This document shows positions 1 to 6,931 of a stretch of DNA of 18,108 nt, piece after piece. The stretch comes from Acidobacteriota bacterium. GTDB lineage: Bacteria; Acidobacteriota; Terriglobia; Terriglobales; Acidobacteriaceae. Under the pieces are notes generated by a model that was not told the origin of the DNA, searched no databases, and saw nothing but the letters and a program-made list of their open reading frames with translations. Both the position numbers and the translations under genes were made by a program. Numbering within the stretch: position 1 is the stretch's first letter; each line of letters begins with the position of its first letter. The stretch is from contig JAJXZK010000303.1 in assembly GCA_021780095.1 (NCBI GenBank), positions 1 to 18,108 on the forward strand, written 5' to 3'.

Positions 1-616
1 CTTCATCCTGAACCAGGGCAGCGGTACCGTCTCGGTGATTGATAGCCAGCAGAACCAGATTGACAAAAGTGCAAACCTGATTAGCAACCAGCCGGGTGTA
101 CCGGCGGGCCAGATTGCGGTTGGACAGGGTCCTGTCTGGGCAGACATTTACAATACCGGCGCGATTCTAGCGGTCGCGAACTCAGGTTCCAATACCGTCA
201 CCTTGATCAACATCAGCGAAGATGTCTTCGGCAACGACAGCCCCAACTTCGGCAAGATTATCGCCACGATACCGGTCGGCAGCAATCCCTCGTCCATCTC
301 GGTGCTGCAGGATGGAACTCGCGCCTACGTAGCCAATCGCGGAGATGGAACCGTCAGTGTTGTCAGCCTGATCAGCAATATCGTCACCAAAACGATTCCG
401 TTGCCACAGGAACCGTGCTCGGCGGGCAGTCCGAACGTGCTTTGTATCGTTCATCCCATGTCGATTGGCGCCACCACCGGAACTCCTACCGGCAAGGTCT
501 ACGTTGTGTCTCCAGACACGAATATGCTGACCATCATTCAAACTATAGACGACACCATCGATACAACGTTGCCGCTGACAGGAAACGGTATCCAGGTCTA
601 CCTCACCGGGCCATAA
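1..616 (+). CDS. YVTN/YncE-type beta-propeller protein, 3' end only
   Basis: The reading frame is open from base 2, so this is the C-terminal part (about 204 residues) of a gene that begins upstream. The visible protein has repeated blades with the pattern of the 40-residue YVTN beta-propeller family: TVSVIDS near the left edge, then LAVANSGSNTVTLI, then AYVANRGDGTVSVVSL, then KVYVVSPDTNMLTII. These are the strand-turn-strand units typical of YncE-like and surface-layer propellers. Such proteins are usually exported, but the N-terminus with any signal peptide lies outside the window. Ligand and role are unknown. An internal GTG at 35 could be taken as a start, but the upstream codons continue the same blade (SGTVSV), so it is not the true start. 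tlyA follows 63 bp downstream on the same strand. Confidence 0.8.
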   Translation, partial: FILNQGSGTVSVIDSQQNQIDKSANLISNQPGVPAGQIAVGQGPVWADIYNTGAILAVANSGSNTVTLINISEDVFGNDSPNFGKIIATIPVGSNPSSISVLQDGTRAYVANRGDGTVSVVSLISNIVTKTIPLPQEPCSAGSPNVLCIVHPMSIGATTGTPTGKVYVVSPDTNMLTIIQTIDDTIDTTLPLTGNGIQVYLTGP

Positions 617-679
617 TCCGGGCGACATGCAAGCTGGCAAGAACCGTAAACAATCGGCTCGACGGATATCGGTGCATGC

Positions 680-1426
680 ATGAAGCTTCGTCTGGATAAG
701 CGGGTGGTGGACCAAGGCCTTGCCGCATCTCGAACCCGTGCGCAGCAGCGCATCTCTGCGGGACAGATCGCGGTAGACGGCTCTATCGTGACCAAGGCTG
801 GCTTCCTGGTCGACACCCGGCAGTTGATTCAGGCGATCGAGCAAGACAATCCATACGTCAGCCGAGGCGGACTGAAGCTGGCGGCGGCGCTGGATGTTTG
901 GAAGATCGATGTCGCCGGACGCACCTGTCTCGACATCGGCATTTCAACGGGTGGGTTCAGCGATTGCATGTTGCAGCGCGGCGCGGCCAGCGTCGTCGGG
1001 GTCGACACCGGTCACGGCCAATTGGCGGAAAAGTTGCGTTCGGATTCGCGCCTGCTGGTGTTGGAACACACCAATGCGCGCCATCTCACCGCCAACATGC
1101 TGCCGCCCGGGATTGGGTTCTTGACCGTCGATGTCTCGTTCATCGCGGCCTCGCTGATTTTGCCTGCGGTGCTCGCCGCTGCATTTCCGTCGAAGGCAGC
1201 CGGCTCCCTCCATGAAGCGGTCGTCCTGGTGAAGCCACAATTCGAGGCAGGTAAGGAATTTGTCGGCAAGGGCGGAATCGTTCACAGCTCCGCTGCGCAT
1301 CAGCGCGCCATCGACCGAGTCACGCAGACCTTGGGCGCCCAAAGTGCGCTAGAGACGCGGGTCATGGATTCGCCCATTCCAGGTGGAGATGGAAATCGTG
1401 AGTTTCTGATATACGCTCGGTTTTGA
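680..1426 (+). CDS. tlyA: TlyA family rRNA 2'-O-methyltransferase / hemolysin-like protein
   Basis: This 248-residue protein has the TlyA layout. Residues 1 to about 60 are an S4 RNA-binding domain (RLDKRVVDQGLAASRTRAQQ), followed by an FtsJ-type SAM methyltransferase fold. Visible motifs are the linker SRGGLKLAAAL (61-71), motif I DIGISTGGFSDC (85-96), DVSFIAASLI (151-160), LVKPQFEAGKEFVGKGG (183-199) and the terminal SPIPGGDGNREFL. The residues expected for 2'-O-methyl transfer (K66, D151, K185, E241) all appear to be present. The family methylates 16S and/or 23S rRNA; some members have been reported as hemolysins. The length is normal. The ATG at 680 has no strong Shine-Dalgarno sequence, but the S4 domain begins right after it. 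The stop is 11 bp before the preferred nadK start, so the two genes are probably co-transcribed; tlyA next to nadK is a familiar bacterial arrangement. Confidence 0.93.
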   Translation: MKLRLDKRVVDQGLAASRTRAQQRISAGQIAVDGSIVTKAGFLVDTRQLIQAIEQDNPYVSRGGLKLAAALDVWKIDVAGRTCLDIGISTGGFSDCMLQRGAASVVGVDTGHGQLAEKLRSDSRLLVLEHTNARHLTANMLPPGIGFLTVDVSFIAASLILPAVLAAAFPSKAAGSLHEAVVLVKPQFEAGKEFVGKGGIVHSSAAHQRAIDRVTQTLGAQSALETRVMDSPIPGGDGNREFLIYARF

Positions 1427-1437
1427 GGGGAGAACGC

Positions 1438-2295
1438 ATGCGATCGATCGCAATCATTTCCAAGCCGCAAAAGCCGGAGTTGGCAACGATCCTGCCGGAA
1501 CTAAGAGTTTGGCTGGAGCAGCACGGATATGCTGCCGTACTGGACCCCATGAGTGCATCGTACCTCGGCTCAGCCGACATGGTCCCTCGACACCTGATGC
1601 ACGAGCGTCGGCCGGAGTTGGTCATTGTTCTGGGTGGAGATGGCACGTTATTGGCCGCGGCCCGAGCCTTCGCTCGTACTCAAACGCCTATCCTCAGCGT
1701 CAACCTGGGCTCTCTGGGCTTCCTGGCCGAAGTGCCGCTGGAGGAACTATTCACCACGCTCGAGAGCTGGCGCCAGAACGGTTGCACCATTGATGAACGC
1801 GCCATGCTGCATGCGGAGGTTCGTCGCGCAGGCCTGGTGCATCATGAGTTCGAAGCACTGAACGATGTGGTCATCACCAAGGGCACCATTGCCCGTATGG
1901 TCAGCATCCTGGTCAAGGCCGGCGACCAGACCGTGGCCCAGTTCAGTGCAGACGGAGTCATCGTCGCGACACCGACCGGCTCGACCGCATACAACCTTGC
2001 CGCCAACGGGCCCATCCTCGCGCCTGATATCGACGGCATGATCATCACCGCAGTCTGTCCGCATCAACTAACGGTTCGGCCGCTGGTGGTGCGCGGCGAC
2101 GCGAAACTCACCCTCTCCATCGAAGGCATTCCGGAGCAGATTTACTTGACGGTCGATGGCCAGGAAGCGGTCGAATTGCGGCTGGGGGATGAGCTGCATT
2201 GTTGCCGCTCGCGCTACACCATCCGCCTCATTCGCAGAAGCGGAAACAGCTTCTTTGATGTGCTGCGAGCCAAGTTGAAGTGGGGCGAGAGATAG
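1438..2295 (+). CDS. nadK: NAD kinase
   Basis: This enzyme phosphorylates NAD with ATP or polyphosphate to make NADP in the cytosol. The 285-residue protein carries the diagnostic GGDGT motif at 66-70 (catalytic Asp68), NLGSLGFLAEV at 89-99, LNDVVI at 141-146, the glycine/Thr-rich loop ATPTGSTAYNLAANGP at 177-192, and LTVDGQ at 237-242. Length is typical. The frame is also open from a TTG at 1423 that overlaps the tlyA stop. I prefer the ATG at 1438 because AGGGGAG (1426-1432) lies 5 bases before it and the family begins with a short strand such as MRSIAII. It is coupled with tlyA upstream and ends convergently with the lipoprotein gene, 35 bp away. Confidence 0.95.
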   Translation: MRSIAIISKPQKPELATILPELRVWLEQHGYAAVLDPMSASYLGSADMVPRHLMHERRPELVIVLGGDGTLLAAARAFARTQTPILSVNLGSLGFLAEVPLEELFTTLESWRQNGCTIDERAMLHAEVRRAGLVHHEFEALNDVVITKGTIARMVSILVKAGDQTVAQFSADGVIVATPTGSTAYNLAANGPILAPDIDGMIITAVCPHQLTVRPLVVRGDAKLTLSIEGIPEQIYLTVDGQEAVELRLGDELHCCRSRYTIRLIRRSGNSFFDVLRAKLKWGER

Positions 2296-2330
2296 TTCGC
2301 TCCCGGGCAGATAAGTAAATTTTGTCGTCC

Positions 2331-2930
2331 TTACTTCGATAACTCGTCCGCCAGGATCTTCGCTTTATTCGCCAGCGTCTGTGCGCCCACCACATCGTTC
2401 ATGCTTAATGCCTGCTTGGCTTGCGACAGGAAAGAAGCCGCCTGGGCGACGGCGTCTTTGTGCTGCGTTTGTTGCTTCGTCGACAACTTCTTCAACTTTT
2501 TCTCCGTGGCGTCGATCAGGTGCTTCGTCTGCGCGGCGTCCGACGGATTCGCGGTCGCATCGTCGGCAGAGAGCTGGCCAATGACCGCCGTTCCTGGCGC
2601 AGTAGCAACTGGAGCCGTTGCGGTTCCGGTTGCAGGCTGCGTCTCGGTCGATTCACGCTCCCCCGCAGTTTTGGGCGGCGTGCGATGATGGTGGATCTTG
2701 GCGGCACGCTTCTTGGGCGGAGGTGCCTCTACCGGCGGCGGAGCAGCCGGTAGAGGCGTGGCCCCGGCGAGTATTACAGGTTCCAGCAGGAGCGGCGGCA
2801 AAGTTGGCGGCGGAGTGATTACGGGAGCTTGCGCCTGCGGCGGCGGCAGCGCTTGCTCCACCTGGCGATGGCAGCCAGCGATCGAAAACGTCAGCAGGAA
2901 TGAAACAAAAAATAAGCGCCAGTACCGCAT
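2331..2930 (-). CDS. Small Pro/Lys-rich lipoprotein of unknown function
   Basis: From the ATG at 2930 the 199-residue product starts with a clean lipoprotein signal: MRYWRLFFV, a hydrophobic stretch, then the lipobox SIAGC with the lipidated Cys at position 20. Next comes a long proline/alanine-rich, low-complexity tether (about 25-75), a basic patch (KKRAAKIHHHR), a Thr/Ala/Pro-rich linker, and a C-terminal helical segment of about 65 residues (HLIDATEKKLKKLSTKQQ to the end). The C-terminal part contains AKQALSMNDVVGAQTLANKAKILADEL, which resembles a single TPR-like or coiled helical hairpin. The open frame extends upstream to 2981, but the signal peptide and a purine-rich AGGGGAAGA just before 2930 favour this start. 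I do not recognise a family. It lies 71 bp downstream of the histidine kinase stop on the same strand and could be read from the same transcript. Confidence 0.72.
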   Translation of the reverse strand: MRYWRLFFVSFLLTFSIAGCHRQVEQALPPPQAQAPVITPPPTLPPLLLEPVILAGATPLPAAPPPVEAPPPKKRAAKIHHHRTPPKTAGERESTETQPATGTATAPVATAPGTAVIGQLSADDATANPSDAAQTKHLIDATEKKLKKLSTKQQTQHKDAVAQAASFLSQAKQALSMNDVVGAQTLANKAKILADELSK

Positions 2931-3001
2931 TCTTCCCCTGCATTTCTTCGACGGGCCCAACTTCACTCCTACGTCGATCAACCTACGATTCGCGGCTGCA
3001 C

Positions 3002-4936
3002 CTAGCCGGCACTTGTGCTCAGAATCGATTTTGGTTCCGGCAGGGAAGCCACTGGAAGCCGGAGAGTGAACTGCGTGCCAATATCCACCTCAGATTCTAC
3101 TTGAACCGAGCCGTTATGGAGTTGCAATATACGATAAGTCATTGCCAAGCCAATCCCGGTTCCGTCCCGCTTGGTTGTGAAGTAGAGATTGAAGATCCGG
3201 CTGAGGATTTCGCGTGGAATGCCACAGCCCTCATCCCGGATTCGCAGGGTCGCTTCATGACCGTGCTGCCGCAGTTCCACGTGCAGTTCTCCGCCATCTG
3301 CCATGGATTGCGCCCCATTTAACAGCACATTCAGCAGCGCCTGCTGAATCATATCGGCATCCACTCGAACATAGACAGGGGAGCCGGGCATAACGCTCAC
3401 CACGTTGACCGACCGCTGTGCCAAGTCCGGCTCTGCCAGGGTGAGTACGGTAGTAACAATCGACCGCAGATCGTGCACGGCAAGATCGAGCTCCACGGGT
3501 CGCGAAAAATCGATCAAGGTCTGCACCACGCGGTCGAGACGGCGAATCTCATTGTGAATCACATCGACGTGCCGCTCGGCGCTGCTATCGTTTCGAGCCA
3601 GCTTTTCGCGTAGCAACTCCAGATGCACAACAATGGCGTTGATCGGGTTCTTCACCTCGTGACCAACGCCGGAGGTCAGTCTTCCCAGGTCCGCCAAACG
3701 CCGCGATACTTCCAGCTCGTTCTCGATCTTCCGCATGGATTCGGTATCGTGCAGCGTCAGCAGGGCTCCTAGTGTGTCCGCAGGCGTTGTCGGGTCTTCA
3801 CTATGGATAAAGTCGAGCGAAACCTCAATGCGACGGCCGGTTTCCGTGATGACTTCTTCCTGCATCAAAATCATCCGCGCATTGAACGCGCGGCGCACCA
3901 CCTGGCCCAGCATCGACTGGCGATCGAAGATATCGTGCAATTCGACGCCCAGCATTTGTTGCCGGCTCATGCCCAGGAAATGCTCCACGGAATCGCTGAC
4001 CATGACAGCGCGCGCGTCCTGCGTGAACAGCATCACGCCGTCCTGCAGGTTCTCCAGCACCTGGTCGAGATTCTCCTTGAGAGCCGTGAAGACTTCCTCC
4101 ACACTGCGCATTCGCTGGCCGATGCGTTCAATCTTGTTGGAGACGCGAGAGATTTCGTCCGAATTCGCCAGCAGTAATCCAGATTCTGAGACCGGCTGCG
4201 GCTCCGCCAGCATGAATTGATCGAGGCGGTCGCTGATCACCTGGAGCGGATGCAGCGCCATGTTGGAAAGCAGCGCCGCCAGCACGATGGTCAGCAACAC
4301 AGAGAGAATGACAATCACGAATTCCGCGTGCAGCCACGGAGCCAGCTGGCTGCGAAGAAAACTGGTGCGAACACCCACGCGGACTGTCAAGAATGGAGCG
4401 TGATTTCGGTCGAGTCGCGCGTCGACGGCATACACGGCGGGCGGCCCAAACACGATCTGAAATTTTTGCCACGCGGTTTGTTCCTGCAAGGAAACAAAAC
4501 TGGGCTGGTGCGGCATGGCGTGACCCTGGAACAGCGGGTCGGTGCTGAGCAGAATCTTTCCATCGCTGCCGGCGATGTTGATGTCGTAAATGGTCGGCTC
4601 ATAACGGATGAAAGAGGACAACATCAGGTGCACCGCGGAATCCTGTTGTAAGGCCCGGGCCACGGCGTCGTTGAGCGCGTTTGGATCATTGGGAGGTAAC
4701 GTGACGTGCGCCATGCCATGCTCAATTGCCGCTCGCGCTGCCAGCATCACCTGCAATGCGGCAATGTCGGTATGTCGATAGCTCTGCTGGATTCGTTCAG
4801 AAAGCAATTGCGACAGGTAAAGAGCGGACAGCAGGATCACCATGGCGGAGACCATTACGGTGATTGCCAATACGAGCTTGAGGCGGATTCTCATGGCGGA
4901 TGCCGGATTGGTTCTCTGGGATGAGGCCGAATTCAC
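3002..4936 (-). CDS. Membrane sensor histidine kinase, NtrB/ZraS type (PAS-HisKA-HATPase)
   Basis: This 644-residue sensor kinase has TM1 at about 17-42, a periplasmic sensing region of roughly 160 residues, TM2 at about 205-228, and then a HAMP-like segment containing NMALHPLQVISDRLDQF. A PAS domain follows (about 285-395, LENLQDGVMLFTQDARAVMVS), then HisKA with phospho-acceptor His426 in GVGHEVKNPINA, and a HATPase with N-box Asn540 (LLNGAQSM), G1 box DEGCGIP (568-574), FTTK (586-589) and GTGIGLA (592-598). All catalytic motifs are intact. It should autophosphorylate and pass the phosphate to the NtrC-type regulator encoded 62 bp upstream in transcription order. The periplasmic signal is not evident. 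The GTG start at 4936 has no good Shine-Dalgarno site; ATG at 4894 (MRIRLK, just before TM1) is an alternative. Confidence 0.92.
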   Translation of the reverse strand: MNSASSQRTNPASAMRIRLKLVLAITVMVSAMVILLSALYLSQLLSERIQQSYRHTDIAALQVMLAARAAIEHGMAHVTLPPNDPNALNDAVARALQQDSAVHLMLSSFIRYEPTIYDINIAGSDGKILLSTDPLFQGHAMPHQPSFVSLQEQTAWQKFQIVFGPPAVYAVDARLDRNHAPFLTVRVGVRTSFLRSQLAPWLHAEFVIVILSVLLTIVLAALLSNMALHPLQVISDRLDQFMLAEPQPVSESGLLLANSDEISRVSNKIERIGQRMRSVEEVFTALKENLDQVLENLQDGVMLFTQDARAVMVSDSVEHFLGMSRQQMLGVELHDIFDRQSMLGQVVRRAFNARMILMQEEVITETGRRIEVSLDFIHSEDPTTPADTLGALLTLHDTESMRKIENELEVSRRLADLGRLTSGVGHEVKNPINAIVVHLELLREKLARNDSSAERHVDVIHNEIRRLDRVVQTLIDFSRPVELDLAVHDLRSIVTTVLTLAEPDLAQRSVNVVSVMPGSPVYVRVDADMIQQALLNVLLNGAQSMADGGELHVELRQHGHEATLRIRDEGCGIPREILSRIFNLYFTTKRDGTGIGLAMTYRILQLHNGSVQVESEVDIGTQFTLRLPVASLPEPKSILSTSAG

Positions 4937-4998
4937 CCGGCGCTCAGTTTGAAATTTCAGCGATCTCCAGTGGACGCCTTGCAGCAGCCCGCCTGGGG

Positions 4999-6375
4999 TT
5001 AGTCACTGCTCTCCGCTGAATTTCCGTATTCCTTCAGTTTATTGTGCAGCGTTTTCAGGCTGATACCAAGAATTTCCGCAGCCCGCGTCTTGTTATTTCC
5101 CGTCGACTCCAGGGTGCGCAGAATCAGCCGCTTTTCCGCTTCGTCCACCGTGGTTCCGACGGGCATCTGCACCTGGTCGGAATCGACCACGGTGGAAACA
5201 TGCGCCACGCCGAATCCCGGCGGCAAATGCTGGTGGCTCAGGACGCCGCTGCCGCACAGCACAACCGCCCGTTCCAGTACGTTACGCAGCTCGCGAACAT
5301 TTCCGGGCCAATCGTACAATTCGAATTCGCGCAGCAGGTCCGGCTCAATGCCAGTCACCTGGCAGCCATGCCGTTCATTCATGGAGCGAATCAGGGATTC
5401 TGCAATCAGCGGTATATCTTCCCGATGGCCACGTAGCGGCGGCATTTCAATATTGAAGACATTCAGCCGATAGAACAGGTCATTGCGCAGATGGCCGTCC
5501 GCGATGGCGGTGGCGGCGTCTTTATTGGTGGCCGCCAGTACCCGAACGTTGATTGGTGTTTCCACTTTACTGCCTAGACGCCGCAGCGTGCGATCCTCCA
5601 AAACACGCAACAGCTTGGCCTGGGTAGCGATCGGCATTTCGCCAATCTCGTCCAACAAAAGGGTGCCTTCTTCCGCCAGCTCAAAACAACCGGCGCGACG
5701 TTCCACAGCTCCCGTGAATGCGCCCCGTTCGTGCCCGAAGATTTCGCTTTCAATCAGCGTTTCCGGAATGGCGGCACAATTTACCGCAATGAACGGTTTG
5801 CTGCTGCGACCGCTCAGTTCGTGCAGGGTCCGCGCCACAACTTCTTTGCCGGTACCGCTCTCTCCCGTGATCAAAACAGAAACATTGTTGGGTGCAATCC
5901 GCTCAATCAAGCGAAAAATACTCTGCATGGGAGCAGATTTTCCCACCAGAGAGCCCAGCACGCCGGTTTCCTCCACCTTGCGGCGAACATTCTCGATTTC
6001 CCGCTCTGCCTGTCGCTGCGAACCCGCGCTGGCCAGCAGCCGTTTCAGTCGAATCGGATCGACAGGCTTCTGGATGTAGTCGAACGCGCCCAGCTTCATC
6101 GACTCGACGGCGCTTTCGATGCTGCCTTGCGCGGTCAGCATGATGACCGCCATCTTGTTCTGCAACTCCACCAGATGCGACAGCAAAGTCAGCCCATCCA
6201 TGCGCGGCATCTTCAAATCGGAGACGAGGATCGTGGGGTGCCAGTCCTGGATGCGTTCCAGCGCTTCCACGCCGTCTTCCGCAATTTCCGTAGCATATCC
6301 CCATCCTGAAATCAGTTCCGCCAGTCCCATGCGGGCATTGGGTTCATCTTCGACAATCAGTACTCTTTGGCTCAT
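4999..6375 (-). CDS. Sigma-54-dependent response regulator, NtrC/ZraR family
   Basis: This 458-residue activator has all three NtrC domains. The receiver (1 to about 120) has the acidic pocket EDE (9-11), phospho-acceptor Asp53 (SDLKMPRMDG), Thr81 and Lys103. The AAA+ domain (about 140-375) has Walker A GESGTGKE (171-178), the sigma-54 contact loop GAFTGA (218-223), Walker B LLLDEIGE (239-246) and arginine-finger-region residues in LRNDLFYRLNVF. A Fis-type helix-turn-helix closes the protein (about 410-450, NNKTRAAEILGISLKTLHNKL). With GAFTGA intact it should open sigma-54 promoters when phosphorylated. It is the first gene of the pair with the kinase downstream (62 bp gap), the reverse of the common kinase-first order. 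The target genes are unknown; a weak sigma-54-like site lies in the adjacent divergent region. Confidence 0.95.
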   Translation of the reverse strand: MSQRVLIVEDEPNARMGLAELISGWGYATEIAEDGVEALERIQDWHPTILVSDLKMPRMDGLTLLSHLVELQNKMAVIMLTAQGSIESAVESMKLGAFDYIQKPVDPIRLKRLLASAGSQRQAEREIENVRRKVEETGVLGSLVGKSAPMQSIFRLIERIAPNNVSVLITGESGTGKEVVARTLHELSGRSSKPFIAVNCAAIPETLIESEIFGHERGAFTGAVERRAGCFELAEEGTLLLDEIGEMPIATQAKLLRVLEDRTLRRLGSKVETPINVRVLAATNKDAATAIADGHLRNDLFYRLNVFNIEMPPLRGHREDIPLIAESLIRSMNERHGCQVTGIEPDLLREFELYDWPGNVRELRNVLERAVVLCGSGVLSHQHLPPGFGVAHVSTVVDSDQVQMPVGTTVDEAEKRLILRTLESTGNNKTRAAEILGISLKTLHNKLKEYGNSAESSD

Positions 6376-6404
6376 AAATTATTCTGGTTCGTTTCGGCCG
6401 GGAA

Positions 6405-6421
6405 AAGGCATATGTCCTGCA
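6405..6421 (+). promoter_or_regulatory. Possible sigma-54 (-24/-12) promoter
   Basis: On the plus strand aGGCATATGTCCTGCA has GG at 6407-6408 and GC at 6419-6420, separated by 10 bases, which is the required -24/-12 spacing. Against TGGCACG-N4-TTGCA it matches 8 of 12 scored positions, including both invariant dinucleotides. It points toward the rhodanese gene, 128 bases ahead, and lies 30 bp upstream of the divergent sigma-54 regulator start. Matches of this quality also occur by chance, so this is only a candidate. Confidence 0.25.
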
Positions 6422-6547
6422 ACACTGCAATTCCACGGTGCCTATCCTGTCCTGTTTGTACCATGGAGCCCGGTTTGCCGCTTGCCGCCCCTGTCCGCCC
6501 TGCGCCGGCACCCGGAACCATCCCCTCCATGTATTCTGAAGTCTCAT

Positions 6548-6889
6548 ATGAATCATGAGATTTCCGTTACAGATTTGCAGGAAAAACTGAAAGATACTGC
6601 GTCCAAATCCAGCACAGGATCGTTTTTTTTGTTGGACGTGCGGGAGCCCTGGGAGACAGAACTGTGTCGTCTGCCTGGAGCTCAATTGATTCCCATGGGA
6701 GATATACCTTCGAGAGCGCACCAGGAACTGGATCCAGAGGCGCACATCGTCGTTTATTGCCATCACGGGGCTCGCTCTCTGAGTGTAGTATTTTGGCTGC
6801 GCGAGCAGGGATTTGAACGAGCGCAGTCGTTAGCGGGTGGAATTGAAGCCTGGGCACGGGTCGCAGACCCCTCCTTGGCTCGATACTGA
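6548..6889 (+). CDS. Single-domain rhodanese-like sulfurtransferase
   Basis: This 113-residue cytosolic protein is one rhodanese domain. It has LLDVREPWE at about 28-36, LPGAQLIPMGD at 42-52, the active-site loop CHHGARS with catalytic Cys71, and the closing LAGGIEAWARVADPSLARY. Such proteins move sulfane sulfur through a Cys-persulfide or act as small sulfur carriers or thiol switches; the specific partner cannot be read from the sequence. The frame is open much further upstream, but that part lies opposite the regulator gene. The ATG at 6548 is the first one that gives a normal domain boundary, although no strong ribosome binding site precedes it. It opens a plus-strand run followed 42 bp later by the M20 dipeptidase. 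MobA further down uses molybdopterin, whose synthesis needs sulfur transfer, but that link is speculative. Confidence 0.85.
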   Translation: MNHEISVTDLQEKLKDTASKSSTGSFFLLDVREPWETELCRLPGAQLIPMGDIPSRAHQELDPEAHIVVYCHHGARSLSVVFWLREQGFERAQSLAGGIEAWARVADPSLARY

Positions 6890-6931
6890 AATACGCGTCA
6901 CCATGCATCTCTGACATTCCGAGGAATGCTT

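Noticed and set aside
182..844. Minus-strand frame of 220 codons across the propeller and tlyA
   Set aside because: It runs opposite two well-recognised genes, has no recognisable domain, and is the kind of long open frame expected on the reverse strand of GC-rich genes.
2313..2336. Inverted repeat AAGTAA...TTACTT between nadK and the lipoprotein gene as a terminator
   Set aside because: The stem is only six A/T-rich pairs with a 12-base loop, and part of it falls in the lipoprotein stop codon.
3735..4651. Several plus-strand frames opposite the histidine kinase
   Set aside because: They lie antisense to conserved kinase domains and contain Arg/Ser/His-rich low-information sequence with no motif.
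5731..6309. Plus-strand frame opposite the NtrC-type regulator
   Set aside because: Antisense to the AAA+ and receiver motifs, no recognisable domain; treated as a shadow.
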